From WLMZ01 sp037139095 (GTDB taxonomy: Bacteria; Actinomycetota; Acidimicrobiia; Acidimicrobiales; Ilumatobacteraceae): 64,000 bases of DNA. A program made the position numbers and the translations under genes. Every line of letters begins with the position of its first letter. The first letter of the stretch is position 1. The notes beneath the pieces were generated by a model. It did not search any database, was not told where the DNA came from, and was given only the letters and a program-made list of their open reading frames with translations. Of the stretch, positions 25,011 through 32,961 are shown piece after piece. The stretch is from contig JBAXHD010000001.1 of the NCBI GenBank assembly GCA_037139095.1, positions 148,076-212,075 of the forward strand, in the 5' to 3' direction.

Positions 25011-26766
25011 GTGCTTCGCGGTAGAACTCGCTGTGCTGCTCAAGATTCGTAGGCGTATCGAACGCCTTCAGTTGGCCATCTTGAATCACCATGATGCGAT
25101 CGCAGATCGCGAGCGTTGACATTCGGTGCGCGATCACAATCACGGTCATCTGCGTGCGCAACTCGGACAGGGTCTCGCGAATGAGGGCTTCGGACCGAAC
25201 GTCGAGCGAACTCGTTGGTTCATCGAGAATCAACACATCGGGGTGCTCGACCAATGCGCGAGCGATACACAGACGTTGCTGCTGGCCACCGCTGAGATGG
25301 CCTCCTTGTTCGCCGACATCGCGCCCGTAGCGTTCGGGGAAGCCCTCGATGTCTTCGCTGAGGTGCGCAAGGCGGGCCGCGCGTTCGATGTCGGCTGAGG
25401 TCACGTTGTCGCGTAGGAAGCGAATGTTGTCTGCGATAGTGCCCGCAATGAGATGCGACGTCTGAGGGACAAAGGTGACCTTGCGCGCCCACTCGGATCT
25501 CGAGAACAGATCGATGTCTCTTCCGTCGGCAGTGACTGCGCCAGTTGTTGGTTTGCGGAGGCCCAACATGAGCTGCACCAGAGTTGACTTGCCGCTTCCC
25601 GATGGGCCCACGATGCCCACGATCTCGTTTGCGGTGATCGCCGCATCGAGGGCGGTGAGCACAGGCTGACCGGCGATGTACTCAAACGAGACAGCGTCGA
25701 GACGCAACGTGCCGACTCGCCCCACTGTGAGGCCGTGATCGTGCACGGCTGAATCGCGGTAGCGACCAACTTCGGATTGCAGCGCATCGACGAACGGCAG
25801 GCTTGATGCGATGTTCGAGACCGAGCTTTGCATCGCTTGGCCGTAGGTGAGCGATCGCAACATCACCAACATCACGGCACCAAGCGAGGTGATGTTGGCG
25901 TTGTCGGATGCAGCGACGACACCGACCGCGCCGACCAATACGAGATACGCCAAACCCGAATACAGGTTGGGGACTGCACCTCGCAAAAACGCGAGTCGGA
26001 CGCCCATAGATGCGTTCGTGTCGATGAGCGCGCCGACCCGAGCCTCAGTTTGGTGTTGCACATTGAATACGTGCACCTCCATGCCGAGGTTCGATATCTC
26101 GCTGAGCGACGTTGCGAACTCCATGCCGGCGCTTGCGGTCGACTCGGCTGAGCGCACGACCACGCCGCGCACCGGGCGCAGCGCCAAGGCGAGCACCACT
26201 ACGGCGGCAATCAAGACCAACGAGCCAACTGGGTCGACTGCAGCGGCGAGCGCGATGAGGGCAACCAGGTTGAACGCAGCGATGGTGCCCAACGTGAGAC
26301 TTGAGATGAGTTGCGCAGCGTTGTTTGCAAAGGTGGTGAGCATCTCTTGTAGTCGCCCCTGGCGTTGGTCTTGCTGAACCTCCCACGTGCTGCGCAGAAA
26401 TGCTTGCGCCAAGTCGCGGCGGATACCAGCGAGCACGCCGTTGGTAAGTTGCGCGCCTTGCCACGACGACCACAGCGCAAGAGCGACTCGTATAACGACG
26501 AGTGCAAGCGCCAACCAAACCGCGCCGGTAACGGAGATCGAACGACCCGCAAAGAGTTGGATCTGTTCATCGCCTGATGTGATGGCAAACGCGGCGCGGG
26601 TGATGATGATGAGAAATGCTGCTTCGGCGAGTCCACCAACAAGCGACGATGAGGCGAGGGCGATCAGTCGCCCGTGGCGGCCGTGCAAGAGCGCTGTCAT
26701 TGACGCTCTCGCTCGCGTGCGTGGCGGCACGTTTGTAGTGCGGGTGCGGCGCGCAGTCATCGGCAC
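24988..26766 (-). CDS. ABC exporter, fused membrane and ATPase domains
   Basis: A 592-aa half-transporter. A six-helix membrane domain at about residues 30-320 precedes a nucleotide-binding domain with Walker A GPSGSGKST, signature HLSGGQQQR, Walker B VLILDEPTSS and switch His in VIAHRMST, all canonical, so it should work as a homodimer. The substrate is unknown. The start is uncertain: the first about 22 residues are Arg/Thr-rich, and an ATG at 26700 (MTALLHGRHGR) is equally plausible. It sits among envelope genes, so export of a surface component is possible. Confidence 0.88.
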   Translation of the reverse strand: MPMTARRTRTTNVPPRTRARASMTALLHGRHGRLIALASSSLVGGLAEAAFLIIITRAAFAITSGDEQIQLFAGRSISVTGAVWLALALVVIRVALALWSSWQGAQLTNGVLAGIRRDLAQAFLRSTWEVQQDQRQGRLQEMLTTFANNAAQLISSLTLGTIAAFNLVALIALAAAVDPVGSLVLIAAVVVLALALRPVRGVVVRSAESTASAGMEFATSLSEISNLGMEVHVFNVQHQTEARVGALIDTNASMGVRLAFLRGAVPNLYSGLAYLVLVGAVGVVAASDNANITSLGAVMLVMLRSLTYGQAMQSSVSNIASSLPFVDALQSEVGRYRDSAVHDHGLTVGRVGTLRLDAVSFEYIAGQPVLTALDAAITANEIVGIVGPSGSGKSTLVQLMLGLRKPTTGAVTADGRDIDLFSRSEWARKVTFVPQTSHLIAGTIADNIRFLRDNVTSADIERAARLAHLSEDIEGFPERYGRDVGEQGGHLSGGQQQRLCIARALVEHPDVLILDEPTSSLDVRSEALIRETLSELRTQMTVIVIAHRMSTLAICDRIMVIQDGQLKAFDTPTNLEQHSEFYREALTLSGLR

Positions 26767-26925
26767 ACACTAGGGGTTCGCCCCGTAAGCGACGGGTGTT
26801 CGGCCAAGGATGCCCCGTCAGCCGAGTTCATACACTATTTAGTCGCGTGGTCCAAACAACCTATTGCTATCTGCTAGAAGCCTCGGTACCTTCGAAACTA
26901 ATTGGTTCGGCGGAGGAAAAATTCA

Positions 26926-27477
26926 ATGCGTTTAATTCATCGTGTGTGTTGTGTTTTGGTTGCAGGTGTGGGCGTTATGGCCGCTGCGCCACAGGTGAGT
27001 GCGCAGGCACCGCCAGCAGAGTGCGCCTATTTCGCAGCAGTGAGCGCATCAATTCGCCCAGATGCGGCCGCTCAGACAACGCCAACTCTGGTTTTTTCCG
27101 GTTATGGCAACGGTTCGATCACGGTGGTTGTTCTTGACAAGACCGGTGCTGAAGTTCGGCGAATCACTGGTCTTTCGTCGACAACGTCGTACACCCTGAC
27201 CATGCCTACCACCGCCGGCTCGTACACAATTCGCGTTACCGGACCCAACCAGTGCGGCACTCAGGTCGACTCGGTGCTTTCAGTGACGGTGCCGCCGATT
27301 TCGAATGCTTCGCTCTCGGCCCAGCCAAACGTTGCGCCAACAGCCTTGCCGGCGTCAGGTGGCTCATCGTTGCCGATCCTGCGCATTGGCGGCTTACTCG
27401 TGCTGTGCGGCGTGGGCTTCCTGTCGGTTGTATGGCGCCGTCGCCGTGATTTTGCGGCGGTCAAGGTACCTGGGTGA
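26926..27477 (+). CDS. Secreted surface protein with LPxTG-like sorting signal
   Basis: A 183-aa protein whose start ATG 26926 follows a strong GGAGGAAAAA. The signal peptide (residues 1-28) ends ...QVSAQA. The body has two Cys (ECAYF and NQCGT) around an Ig-like beta domain (VVVLDKTGAEVRRITGLSSTTSYTLTM). The C-terminus is LPASGGSSLP, then a hydrophobic helix and RRRR, matching the layout of sortase substrates with LPASG in place of LPxTG. No sortase is visible in this window. It overlaps the end of the DUF4012 gene by 17 bp. Confidence 0.7.
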   Translation: MRLIHRVCCVLVAGVGVMAAAPQVSAQAPPAECAYFAAVSASIRPDAAAQTTPTLVFSGYGNGSITVVVLDKTGAEVRRITGLSSTTSYTLTMPTTAGSYTIRVTGPNQCGTQVDSVLSVTVPPISNASLSAQPNVAPTALPASGGSSLPILRIGGLLVLCGVGFLSVVWRRRRDFAAVKVPG

Positions 27478-29713
27478 CACCAGCGCGGTTGATAGGCGTT
27501 GCCTTGCCGTCGTAGACAACTGAGGCCTTGGTTGGGTTTGCCATCGGTGGAAGTAACACGGTTACTCCCCGAGGCGCAGCTGGGTCGAGTGTGCCGCTGA
27601 GCTGAAGATGCAGCGTGGCTGTGCTCTCTGGCGCGATATCGACAATGAACGAATACACGTGCCATCCGTGTTCGGTGCCAGGTTCGGAACCAACAGGCTC
27701 TCCATCGAGTGTTACCGAGTCGAGGTCGAGTGCCGAATAGAGAGAAACGAAGAGTTCGCTGGAGCCACGTGGAAGTCCGGCAAGGTTGCTCACGACATAG
27801 TCGGGCATCTTGATCGACGACGTTGCTGTGTTGTTCAGTGTCAGGGTGAGTTCGGCGTTTGTCGTGCCATCGGTGGGGTCGACCTTCGAGGTGTAGTCAA
27901 CGCCAGTCTTCAGGTAGGCGTCGATCTTGTTTCCGCTGGCGTTGTTCATGGCGAGACCAATGCCCTCGCCGCCTTGAAGATCGGGCAGGGGTCCCGACAT
28001 CTTGATGTCCGAGAACAGTTGCTCCTCGGCAGGCACCTGCGACCATGCGATGAGGCGACGAGTTTGGGCGAACGGGCCGAGCACTTTGGCCAGCCGCTCA
28101 GGAGACGGGAGCGCCCCATTGAGCAGTTGCTCAAACGTGGTCTTGGCGATTGTTTCGAGCAGATCGATTCGCTGATTGTTTTGATTGATGTTGTACTGCC
28201 CGCGTAACAGAAACTCGACAGCGTTCTCGCTCGAAATCAGGGTGCCATAGTTGTCGATGGGGATCGGGTCGGTGAACTGCATGAGCGCAGCGAGCACCTC
28301 AACATCCATTGCAAAAACACCGTCGAGGTGCCGGCCACCGCTTTGCGGGTAGAGCTGGGTGATCACGTTGGCCACATCGGGAAAATGGGGTGAAACGGTG
28401 ATGCTGTGCCACACGTCGGAGCTCGCGGTGCCGCCTGGGCCGGTGTTGAAATTGAACCGCCCGTAGCGATCGAGGAATTCCGTTGGTCCAGTCACGGTCT
28501 TGGTGGTTGGGTCGCCACGGTTTTCGAGATCTTGGGTGCGACCAAAATCGCTCATGCTGATGTGGCCGTTGTCGATGGTGAGCTCGGCCCAGTTGCCCAT
28601 AAAGCCGCCGATTCCGCGGAGCTCTGAGGGAGTGGTGAACGCAATGAAATACACGCGTTTACCTTCGGCGCCGAGCAGCGCAGGAGCAAGTTTGATGGCC
28701 TCGGCAGCATTGTCGCTTCGGGTGCGCTGCTGTTCAATTTGCGATGACAACGACTCGAGTCGATGCGTAAACGGCGACACGAGCCACGGGCTGGCGATCT
28801 CTTTGACGGTTGCATCGAGGTGCGAGAGGGCTTGCTGCATCTGCGCGAGCGGACCTTGTAGCGCTTTCACCGCGGCGATGTCGATGCGTCCTTTGCTGAC
28901 GCGCAGCTTCTCAAGATCGACCTGGGGCAAAACCGTGGCGAGAGTGTGCGTGATATGAGCGGCCTCGTGAGCAAGCGCGACGAGTGAGTTTCGATTTTGG
29001 GCGAGGCCGGGCACGAGTCGGGCAGGTTGTGCCCAGATTTGATCGATCGAGTCACTCGCGGCAGCGAACGACTTGTCGGCTGCGACAAACGAGTCCTGAG
29101 CGCCAGTGAGGTCGCCGTTGCCGAGTTGGCTCAGGCCCTGTCGAGCGAAGCGGTTGCCCGACTCGGCTTCGCCGCGTCCCGAGGCAGCGGCAAGCGCGAA
29201 TCCAATCACGGCCGCAATCGCAGCAAGGGTTGTGCCACCGATGAGTTTGTATGCAAGCAAACGTTGGGCACTCGGGCGCCTGCGCAGCCCGAATGCCGCT
29301 GCGGCGATGCAGATACTGAGCCCAAGGAGTGAGGTGTAACCAAAGAACCAGCGGTTGTCGAGATTGGCCAAAACCACGATGGAAGTAGCCGCTGAAAGAG
29401 CACGTACGACCGGAAGTCTGCGGCGAAATATGCCAATCGCGAACGCGGCCACAGCGGCCGTTGCCCCTACCGCAATCCAGATGCCGGCCGAGAACGCGGT
29501 CGCTGCCGTTGCCATCGCGGCGATTGCCCACCACGGTGCTGTAGCGCAGGCCCATACTGCGGCGCTCGCTGCTACCAGTACCAACGCAAGATCAATGATG
29601 TGGTTACCGGTGGGATGCGGGCCGGATACGGCAACAAGAATCGCCGAAACACCACTCATAGTGGCAATGACTTGCGCGTCGGCCTCTGAGACTTTGATTC
29701 GTTGTCGCCGCAC
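27461..29713 (-). CDS. DUF4012-domain membrane protein
   Basis: A 750-aa protein. About six membrane helices in the first 180 residues are followed by a large extracytoplasmic part. The DUF4012 hallmark LGAEGKRVYFIAFTTPSELRGIGGFMGNWAELTIDNGHI lies near residue 350, and LDGVFAMDVEVLAALMQFTDPI follows. The family is common in actinobacteria, often near surface polysaccharide or LytR-type genes; its activity is unknown. The C-terminal 120 residues form a separate beta-rich domain. The GTG start faces the His-rich gene across a 183-bp gap. Confidence 0.8.
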   Translation of the reverse strand: MRRQRIKVSEADAQVIATMSGVSAILVAVSGPHPTGNHIIDLALVLVAASAAVWACATAPWWAIAAMATAATAFSAGIWIAVGATAAVAAFAIGIFRRRLPVVRALSAATSIVVLANLDNRWFFGYTSLLGLSICIAAAAFGLRRRPSAQRLLAYKLIGGTTLAAIAAVIGFALAAASGRGEAESGNRFARQGLSQLGNGDLTGAQDSFVAADKSFAAASDSIDQIWAQPARLVPGLAQNRNSLVALAHEAAHITHTLATVLPQVDLEKLRVSKGRIDIAAVKALQGPLAQMQQALSHLDATVKEIASPWLVSPFTHRLESLSSQIEQQRTRSDNAAEAIKLAPALLGAEGKRVYFIAFTTPSELRGIGGFMGNWAELTIDNGHISMSDFGRTQDLENRGDPTTKTVTGPTEFLDRYGRFNFNTGPGGTASSDVWHSITVSPHFPDVANVITQLYPQSGGRHLDGVFAMDVEVLAALMQFTDPIPIDNYGTLISSENAVEFLLRGQYNINQNNQRIDLLETIAKTTFEQLLNGALPSPERLAKVLGPFAQTRRLIAWSQVPAEEQLFSDIKMSGPLPDLQGGEGIGLAMNNASGNKIDAYLKTGVDYTSKVDPTDGTTNAELTLTLNNTATSSIKMPDYVVSNLAGLPRGSSELFVSLYSALDLDSVTLDGEPVGSEPGTEHGWHVYSFIVDIAPESTATLHLQLSGTLDPAAPRGVTVLLPPMANPTKASVVYDGKATPINRAGVTQVP

Positions 29714-29809
29714 CTTGCGAACTTAGACGATTGGTGCCCGAGTGCGATGCCCATTGTCTGCTTGTTTCTGCGTTACGCCGAGAATCCCAACGAAATATCA
29801 AGGATCTAT

Positions 29810-29834
29810 GTCATTATCAAGCTTTGATAATGAC
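29810..29834. promoter_or_regulatory. 25-bp perfect palindrome, likely operator
   Basis: Arms GTCATTATCAA and TTGATAATGAC around GCT. It lies 63 bp before the His-rich gene and 96 bp from the DUF4012 start. The AT-rich TGATAAT/ATTATCA half-sites recall Fur/Zur-class boxes, although their order is reversed compared with the classic 7-1-7 box. A TATAGA element at 29878-29883 could be the promoter of the + strand gene. Confidence 0.6.
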
Positions 29835-29896
29835 GACATCAATGCGTGGTATTGTCGCACTCAATTCGGGTCCTCTGTATAGAAAAGGTTGTGCTG

Positions 29897-30304
29897 ATGA
29901 ATCGCATCGTTCGCATGGTTGCTCTCACCACGTTGATTTCCACCACTGCTCTTGCTGGCGTCGCATCAGGAGCTTCGGCTCGTTCTCGCAGCGATGAGGG
30001 CCACTCGAACAAGGGTCATCGTCACGGCCACGGCCACCCGGGCCAGTACTTCTGCCCGGCCTCGGTGTCCCTGTCGCCCTCAAAGGTTTCTGTCGGCGAC
30101 ACAGTGACGATCACACCCGATGGCTTTAAGTCAAGCTCCATCACGGTCTACAACGAGAAGCATGTCGCCCAGACCCTTACGGGCACGTCGTTTGTTGCTC
30201 AGGCAGCTGGCGAGTACGAGGTGCGGGCCACCGGCGAGAGCTCATGCCACGCTGGTCGCACAGTGAAGGCCGAAGCCGAACTCAAGGTTCGCAAGAAGAA
30301 GTAA
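29897..30304 (+). CDS. Small secreted His-rich Ig-like protein
   Basis: A 135-aa protein with a Sec signal (MNRIVRMVALTTLISTTALA...) cleaved near ASARS. The mature N-terminus is HSNKGHRHGHGHPG, a likely metal-binding strip. A short Ig-like domain follows (SLSPSKVSVGDTVTITPDGF) with two Cys and a Lys-rich end (KVRKKK). The start ATG 29897 follows AAAAGG. Together with the palindrome upstream, this suggests metal-responsive expression of a metal-binding surface protein; that link is inferred. I know no named family. Confidence 0.65.
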   Translation: MNRIVRMVALTTLISTTALAGVASGASARSRSDEGHSNKGHRHGHGHPGQYFCPASVSLSPSKVSVGDTVTITPDGFKSSSITVYNEKHVAQTLTGTSFVAQAAGEYEVRATGESSCHAGRTVKAEAELKVRKKK

Positions 30305-30323
30305 CGTCACGCGATTCGTCGCT

Positions 30324-30344
30324 GCGGTCGAACAGTTCGACTGC
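30324..30344 (+). terminator. Probable terminator after the His-rich gene
   Basis: A 9-bp stem (GCGGTCGAA / TTCGACTGC, one G-T pair) with a CAG loop begins about 20 bp after the stop codon and is followed by a moderately T-rich stretch (CATTGTTTCTG). Confidence 0.5.
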
Positions 30345-30429
30345 CGGTCATTGTTTCTGTGAGTCTGTGGCACACCCGCTGCGTCAAGTACCTCGGCGCC
30401 GACTGAGCATTGCTTCGAAGGAGACCACC

Positions 30430-30858
30430 ATGGGTCAGATCATCGGTCAGTTCTGTATCAACGTCACCGACCTCGAGCGTTCGATCGGCTTTTGGCAGGA
30501 TGTGTGTGGCATTCCGCTGCGTAGCCGTACCCAGATTCCTACTGCCCTCGAAGCGGTGTTGCAGGCCGACCAAGGCGGATCTCGTATTCAGCTTGCTCAG
30601 CAACTCGAGCAGCCCGGCCCCATCGATATGGGCACAGCGATGTGGAAGCTCTACCTCAACACCGACGACTGTTTTGCTCTGTACGAGCGTTGCCTCGCCG
30701 CCGGGTGCGAATCGGTGCAAGCGCCAGCACGTCTCGATCGATGGCCGGTCACCGTCGCGTTCATCAAAGACTTCGACGGCTATCTCATCGAGCTCATCGA
30801 GTACCACGAGGGCACTCCAGCCGGAGTACCAGACCCAGGATCAACCAACCGCAGATGA
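30430..30858 (+). CDS. VOC/glyoxalase-family protein
   Basis: A 142-aa single VOC module pair: IIGQFCINVTDLERSIGFWQDVCGIPL at the start and VAFIKDFDGYLIELIEY near the end, with a Glu ligand in the last strand. Glyoxalase I-like enzymes or lyases have this size; the substrate is not assignable. ATG 30430 follows GAAGGAG at good spacing; the longer frame upstream is spurious. The stop overlaps the next ATG as ATGA, so the two genes form an operon. Confidence 0.8.
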   Translation: MGQIIGQFCINVTDLERSIGFWQDVCGIPLRSRTQIPTALEAVLQADQGGSRIQLAQQLEQPGPIDMGTAMWKLYLNTDDCFALYERCLAAGCESVQAPARLDRWPVTVAFIKDFDGYLIELIEYHEGTPAGVPDPGSTNRR

Positions 30859-31418
30859 GTTGGCTGCCATCGCCGCTGCCGCAACGCTCAGAGGTTGATG
30901 GAATCACATTCGTTCCACTCACCCCGAAGTTGCTGTCGGAGGACTATGCGGCAGTGATGCGCGACCTTGAAATGTTGCGCATATGGAGCGGCGAGAACTG
31001 GCCAACCGAGCAGTTCACCGAGGCCAACAACCTTGTCGATCTTGTTCACCATGATCGCGAACAGCGCGAGGGAGTTGCGCTCACATACAGCGTGCTACGA
31101 AACGACGTTGTGATCGGATGCATTTATGTGCGTCCGATCGCTGACGCGCTGCTCACCCGCTCGGTGCTGGTCGATCTGTCCGATTTGCCTGCCGCAGACA
31201 TCGTGGTGCGTGGGTGGAGCCACGACATCAGCGCAGCTGAGCTCATCGCGTCTGCCAGAGCCTTCTTGCTCGGTGACCCATTTACGTTTCCACGGTTGTG
31301 GTGGCAAACGAACATCGACTGCGTCGAGCAGCTCGACGCCTGCGATGGCCTTGGTTTGTCGAGGCGGCTCAGCTTCTTCGGCGAGTCGACGATGTGGGTG
31401 CTCGCCGCGAAGCCGTAG
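30855..31418 (+). CDS. GNAT-like acetyltransferase family protein
   Basis: A 187-aa protein translated by coupling to the VOC gene. The pattern fits a GNAT fold: ITFVPLTPKLLSEDYAAVMRDLEML at the N-terminus, then VALTYSVLRNDVVIGCIYVRPI as the central beta4 hairpin. The pyrophosphate-binding loop is poorly conserved, so activity is uncertain. The last 50 bp overlap the convergent WS/DGAT gene. Confidence 0.6.
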   Translation: MSWLPSPLPQRSEVDGITFVPLTPKLLSEDYAAVMRDLEMLRIWSGENWPTEQFTEANNLVDLVHHDREQREGVALTYSVLRNDVVIGCIYVRPIADALLTRSVLVDLSDLPAADIVVRGWSHDISAAELIASARAFLLGDPFTFPRLWWQTNIDCVEQLDACDGLGLSRRLSFFGESTMWVLAAKP

Positions 31419-32943
31419 GCGTTGCTTGCGGCGAAACGAGACCGTTGTGAGCGGGCCGTTTCCAGTGGACGCCAACAGCTGCGCCAAGCACTGACACCTC
31501 ATCGATGATGTCGTCGAGCATGTCCCACAGATCGGGGACGAGCTCGCGACAACTCACGAGCCCGAAGTCGAGCGAGTCGAGGTAACTCTGGACCGTGATG
31601 TTGAGACCCTGCCCATCGACCACGGTAGAGACGGGGTAGTAGTGCAACAAACGCGACCCAGCCGCGTAGAGCGGTTCGCGTGGGCCGGGCACATTGGAGA
31701 TCACCAGGTTCACGGGTGTGCCGAAGCGACCGGTGAGTCGCAACGCCGTGCGCATTGCCTGGGCAAACACTGCGGGTGGAGCGAACTGGGCAAAGTCGGT
31801 GAGCGCCTCTGCAGGAACAGCATCGAACAACTGCTTGGCGCCGACCATCGAGTCGTGCACGCGCTGCACGCGTTGCAATGGGTCGGCTTCGTCGGTGGGT
31901 AGGCCAGCGAAGATGGCCGAGACGCGGTTTGACCATTTTTCTGTTTCGGCGCCGTTGCGGATAGACACTGGGACCATCGCTACCAACGGCGACTCGGGTA
32001 ACGCATCGTGGCGCTCGAGCCACGTGCGCAGACCGCCAGCACATACCGCCATCACCACATCGTTGAGCGTGGCGCCGCATGCGTTCTTGATCTCTTTGAT
32101 CGTTCCGAGAGGAACTGATCCGTAGGCGAATCGGCGGTGCGCTGTGATGTTTGCGTTGAACGGAGTTCGTGGCGCGGTGAGCGATGGGGGAGGACCCACG
32201 GCTTCTTCGTTCTCGCGCTTGCGACCGATGTTTAACATCGCGCCGAGTGGACCTCTCAAACTTGCGCGAGCCTGATCGGCCGCGGCGACGAGCGCTGGGT
32301 TACGTGTGGCACGGCCAAGGTCACGTGCGGTTCGAGCCCCGAGCAACAACGCTCGACCGGGCTTGCGGATGAGCTTGCCGGCGGCTCGGGCAATCATCTC
32401 GTTATCTGAAGGGATGCGCTCGGGCTTCCACTCGGAAGTGGCGGCTTCGAACTCGCTGCCATCGGGCTGATGATCGAGCATCAACATCAGCAGCTCAGAA
32501 CCAGATGCACCGTCGATAGTGGCGTGATGCACCTTGGTGAGAATGGCGAACCGATTCTCGGGCAAACCCTCGATGACATAGGTCTCCCACAGCGGGCGAC
32601 TGCGGTCGAGCGGGCGGCCCACAATACGGGCCACGAGTTCGCCGATCTGATGATCGTTGCCCGGCGATGGCACGGCCGTGTGGCGCACATGAAAGTCGAG
32701 ATCGAAGTTTGGGTCCTCGACCCAAAACGGATGGTCGAGACCGAACGGCACCTCGCGAATGCGACGTCGAAGTGGCTCGAGTAGATGCAGACGCTGAGCA
32801 ATCTGTTCGCGCCATTCGCCGAGCGGGTCGTAGTCGAGCTGATCTGATGGCCGTTCGTAGACCGACAAGCTCGAAACGTGACCGAACTGAGCAGCGGTCT
32901 CCATGTAGAGAAACGATGCGTCAACACCAGATAGTTGCTTCAA
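31369..32943 (-). CDS. Wax ester synthase/diacylglycerol acyltransferase
   Basis: A 524-aa WS/DGAT enzyme that esterifies acyl-CoA with fatty alcohol or diacylglycerol to make storage lipid at the membrane. It opens LSGVDASFLYMET, carries the catalytic HHxxxDG motif (KVHHATIDGASG) near residue 140, and has the PLF-like RPLWETYVIEGL and the C-terminal NLVISNVPGPREPLYAAG block. The start is a TTG at 32943 with GGGGAG six bases before it. It lies 18 bp after the ABC exporter pair on the same strand, so it is probably in one operon. Confidence 0.92.
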   Translation of the reverse strand: MKQLSGVDASFLYMETAAQFGHVSSLSVYERPSDQLDYDPLGEWREQIAQRLHLLEPLRRRIREVPFGLDHPFWVEDPNFDLDFHVRHTAVPSPGNDHQIGELVARIVGRPLDRSRPLWETYVIEGLPENRFAILTKVHHATIDGASGSELLMLMLDHQPDGSEFEAATSEWKPERIPSDNEMIARAAGKLIRKPGRALLLGARTARDLGRATRNPALVAAADQARASLRGPLGAMLNIGRKRENEEAVGPPPSLTAPRTPFNANITAHRRFAYGSVPLGTIKEIKNACGATLNDVVMAVCAGGLRTWLERHDALPESPLVAMVPVSIRNGAETEKWSNRVSAIFAGLPTDEADPLQRVQRVHDSMVGAKQLFDAVPAEALTDFAQFAPPAVFAQAMRTALRLTGRFGTPVNLVISNVPGPREPLYAAGSRLLHYYPVSTVVDGQGLNITVQSYLDSLDFGLVSCRELVPDLWDMLDDIIDEVSVLGAAVGVHWKRPAHNGLVSPQATPTASRRAPTSSTRRRS

Positions 32944-32961
32944 CAGATTCTCCCCGGGTTG

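Noticed and set aside
30324..30344. Possible LexA box (TCGAAC-A-GTTCGA)
   Set aside because: Half-site spacing is one base, not four; it fits a terminator hairpin after the His-rich gene better.
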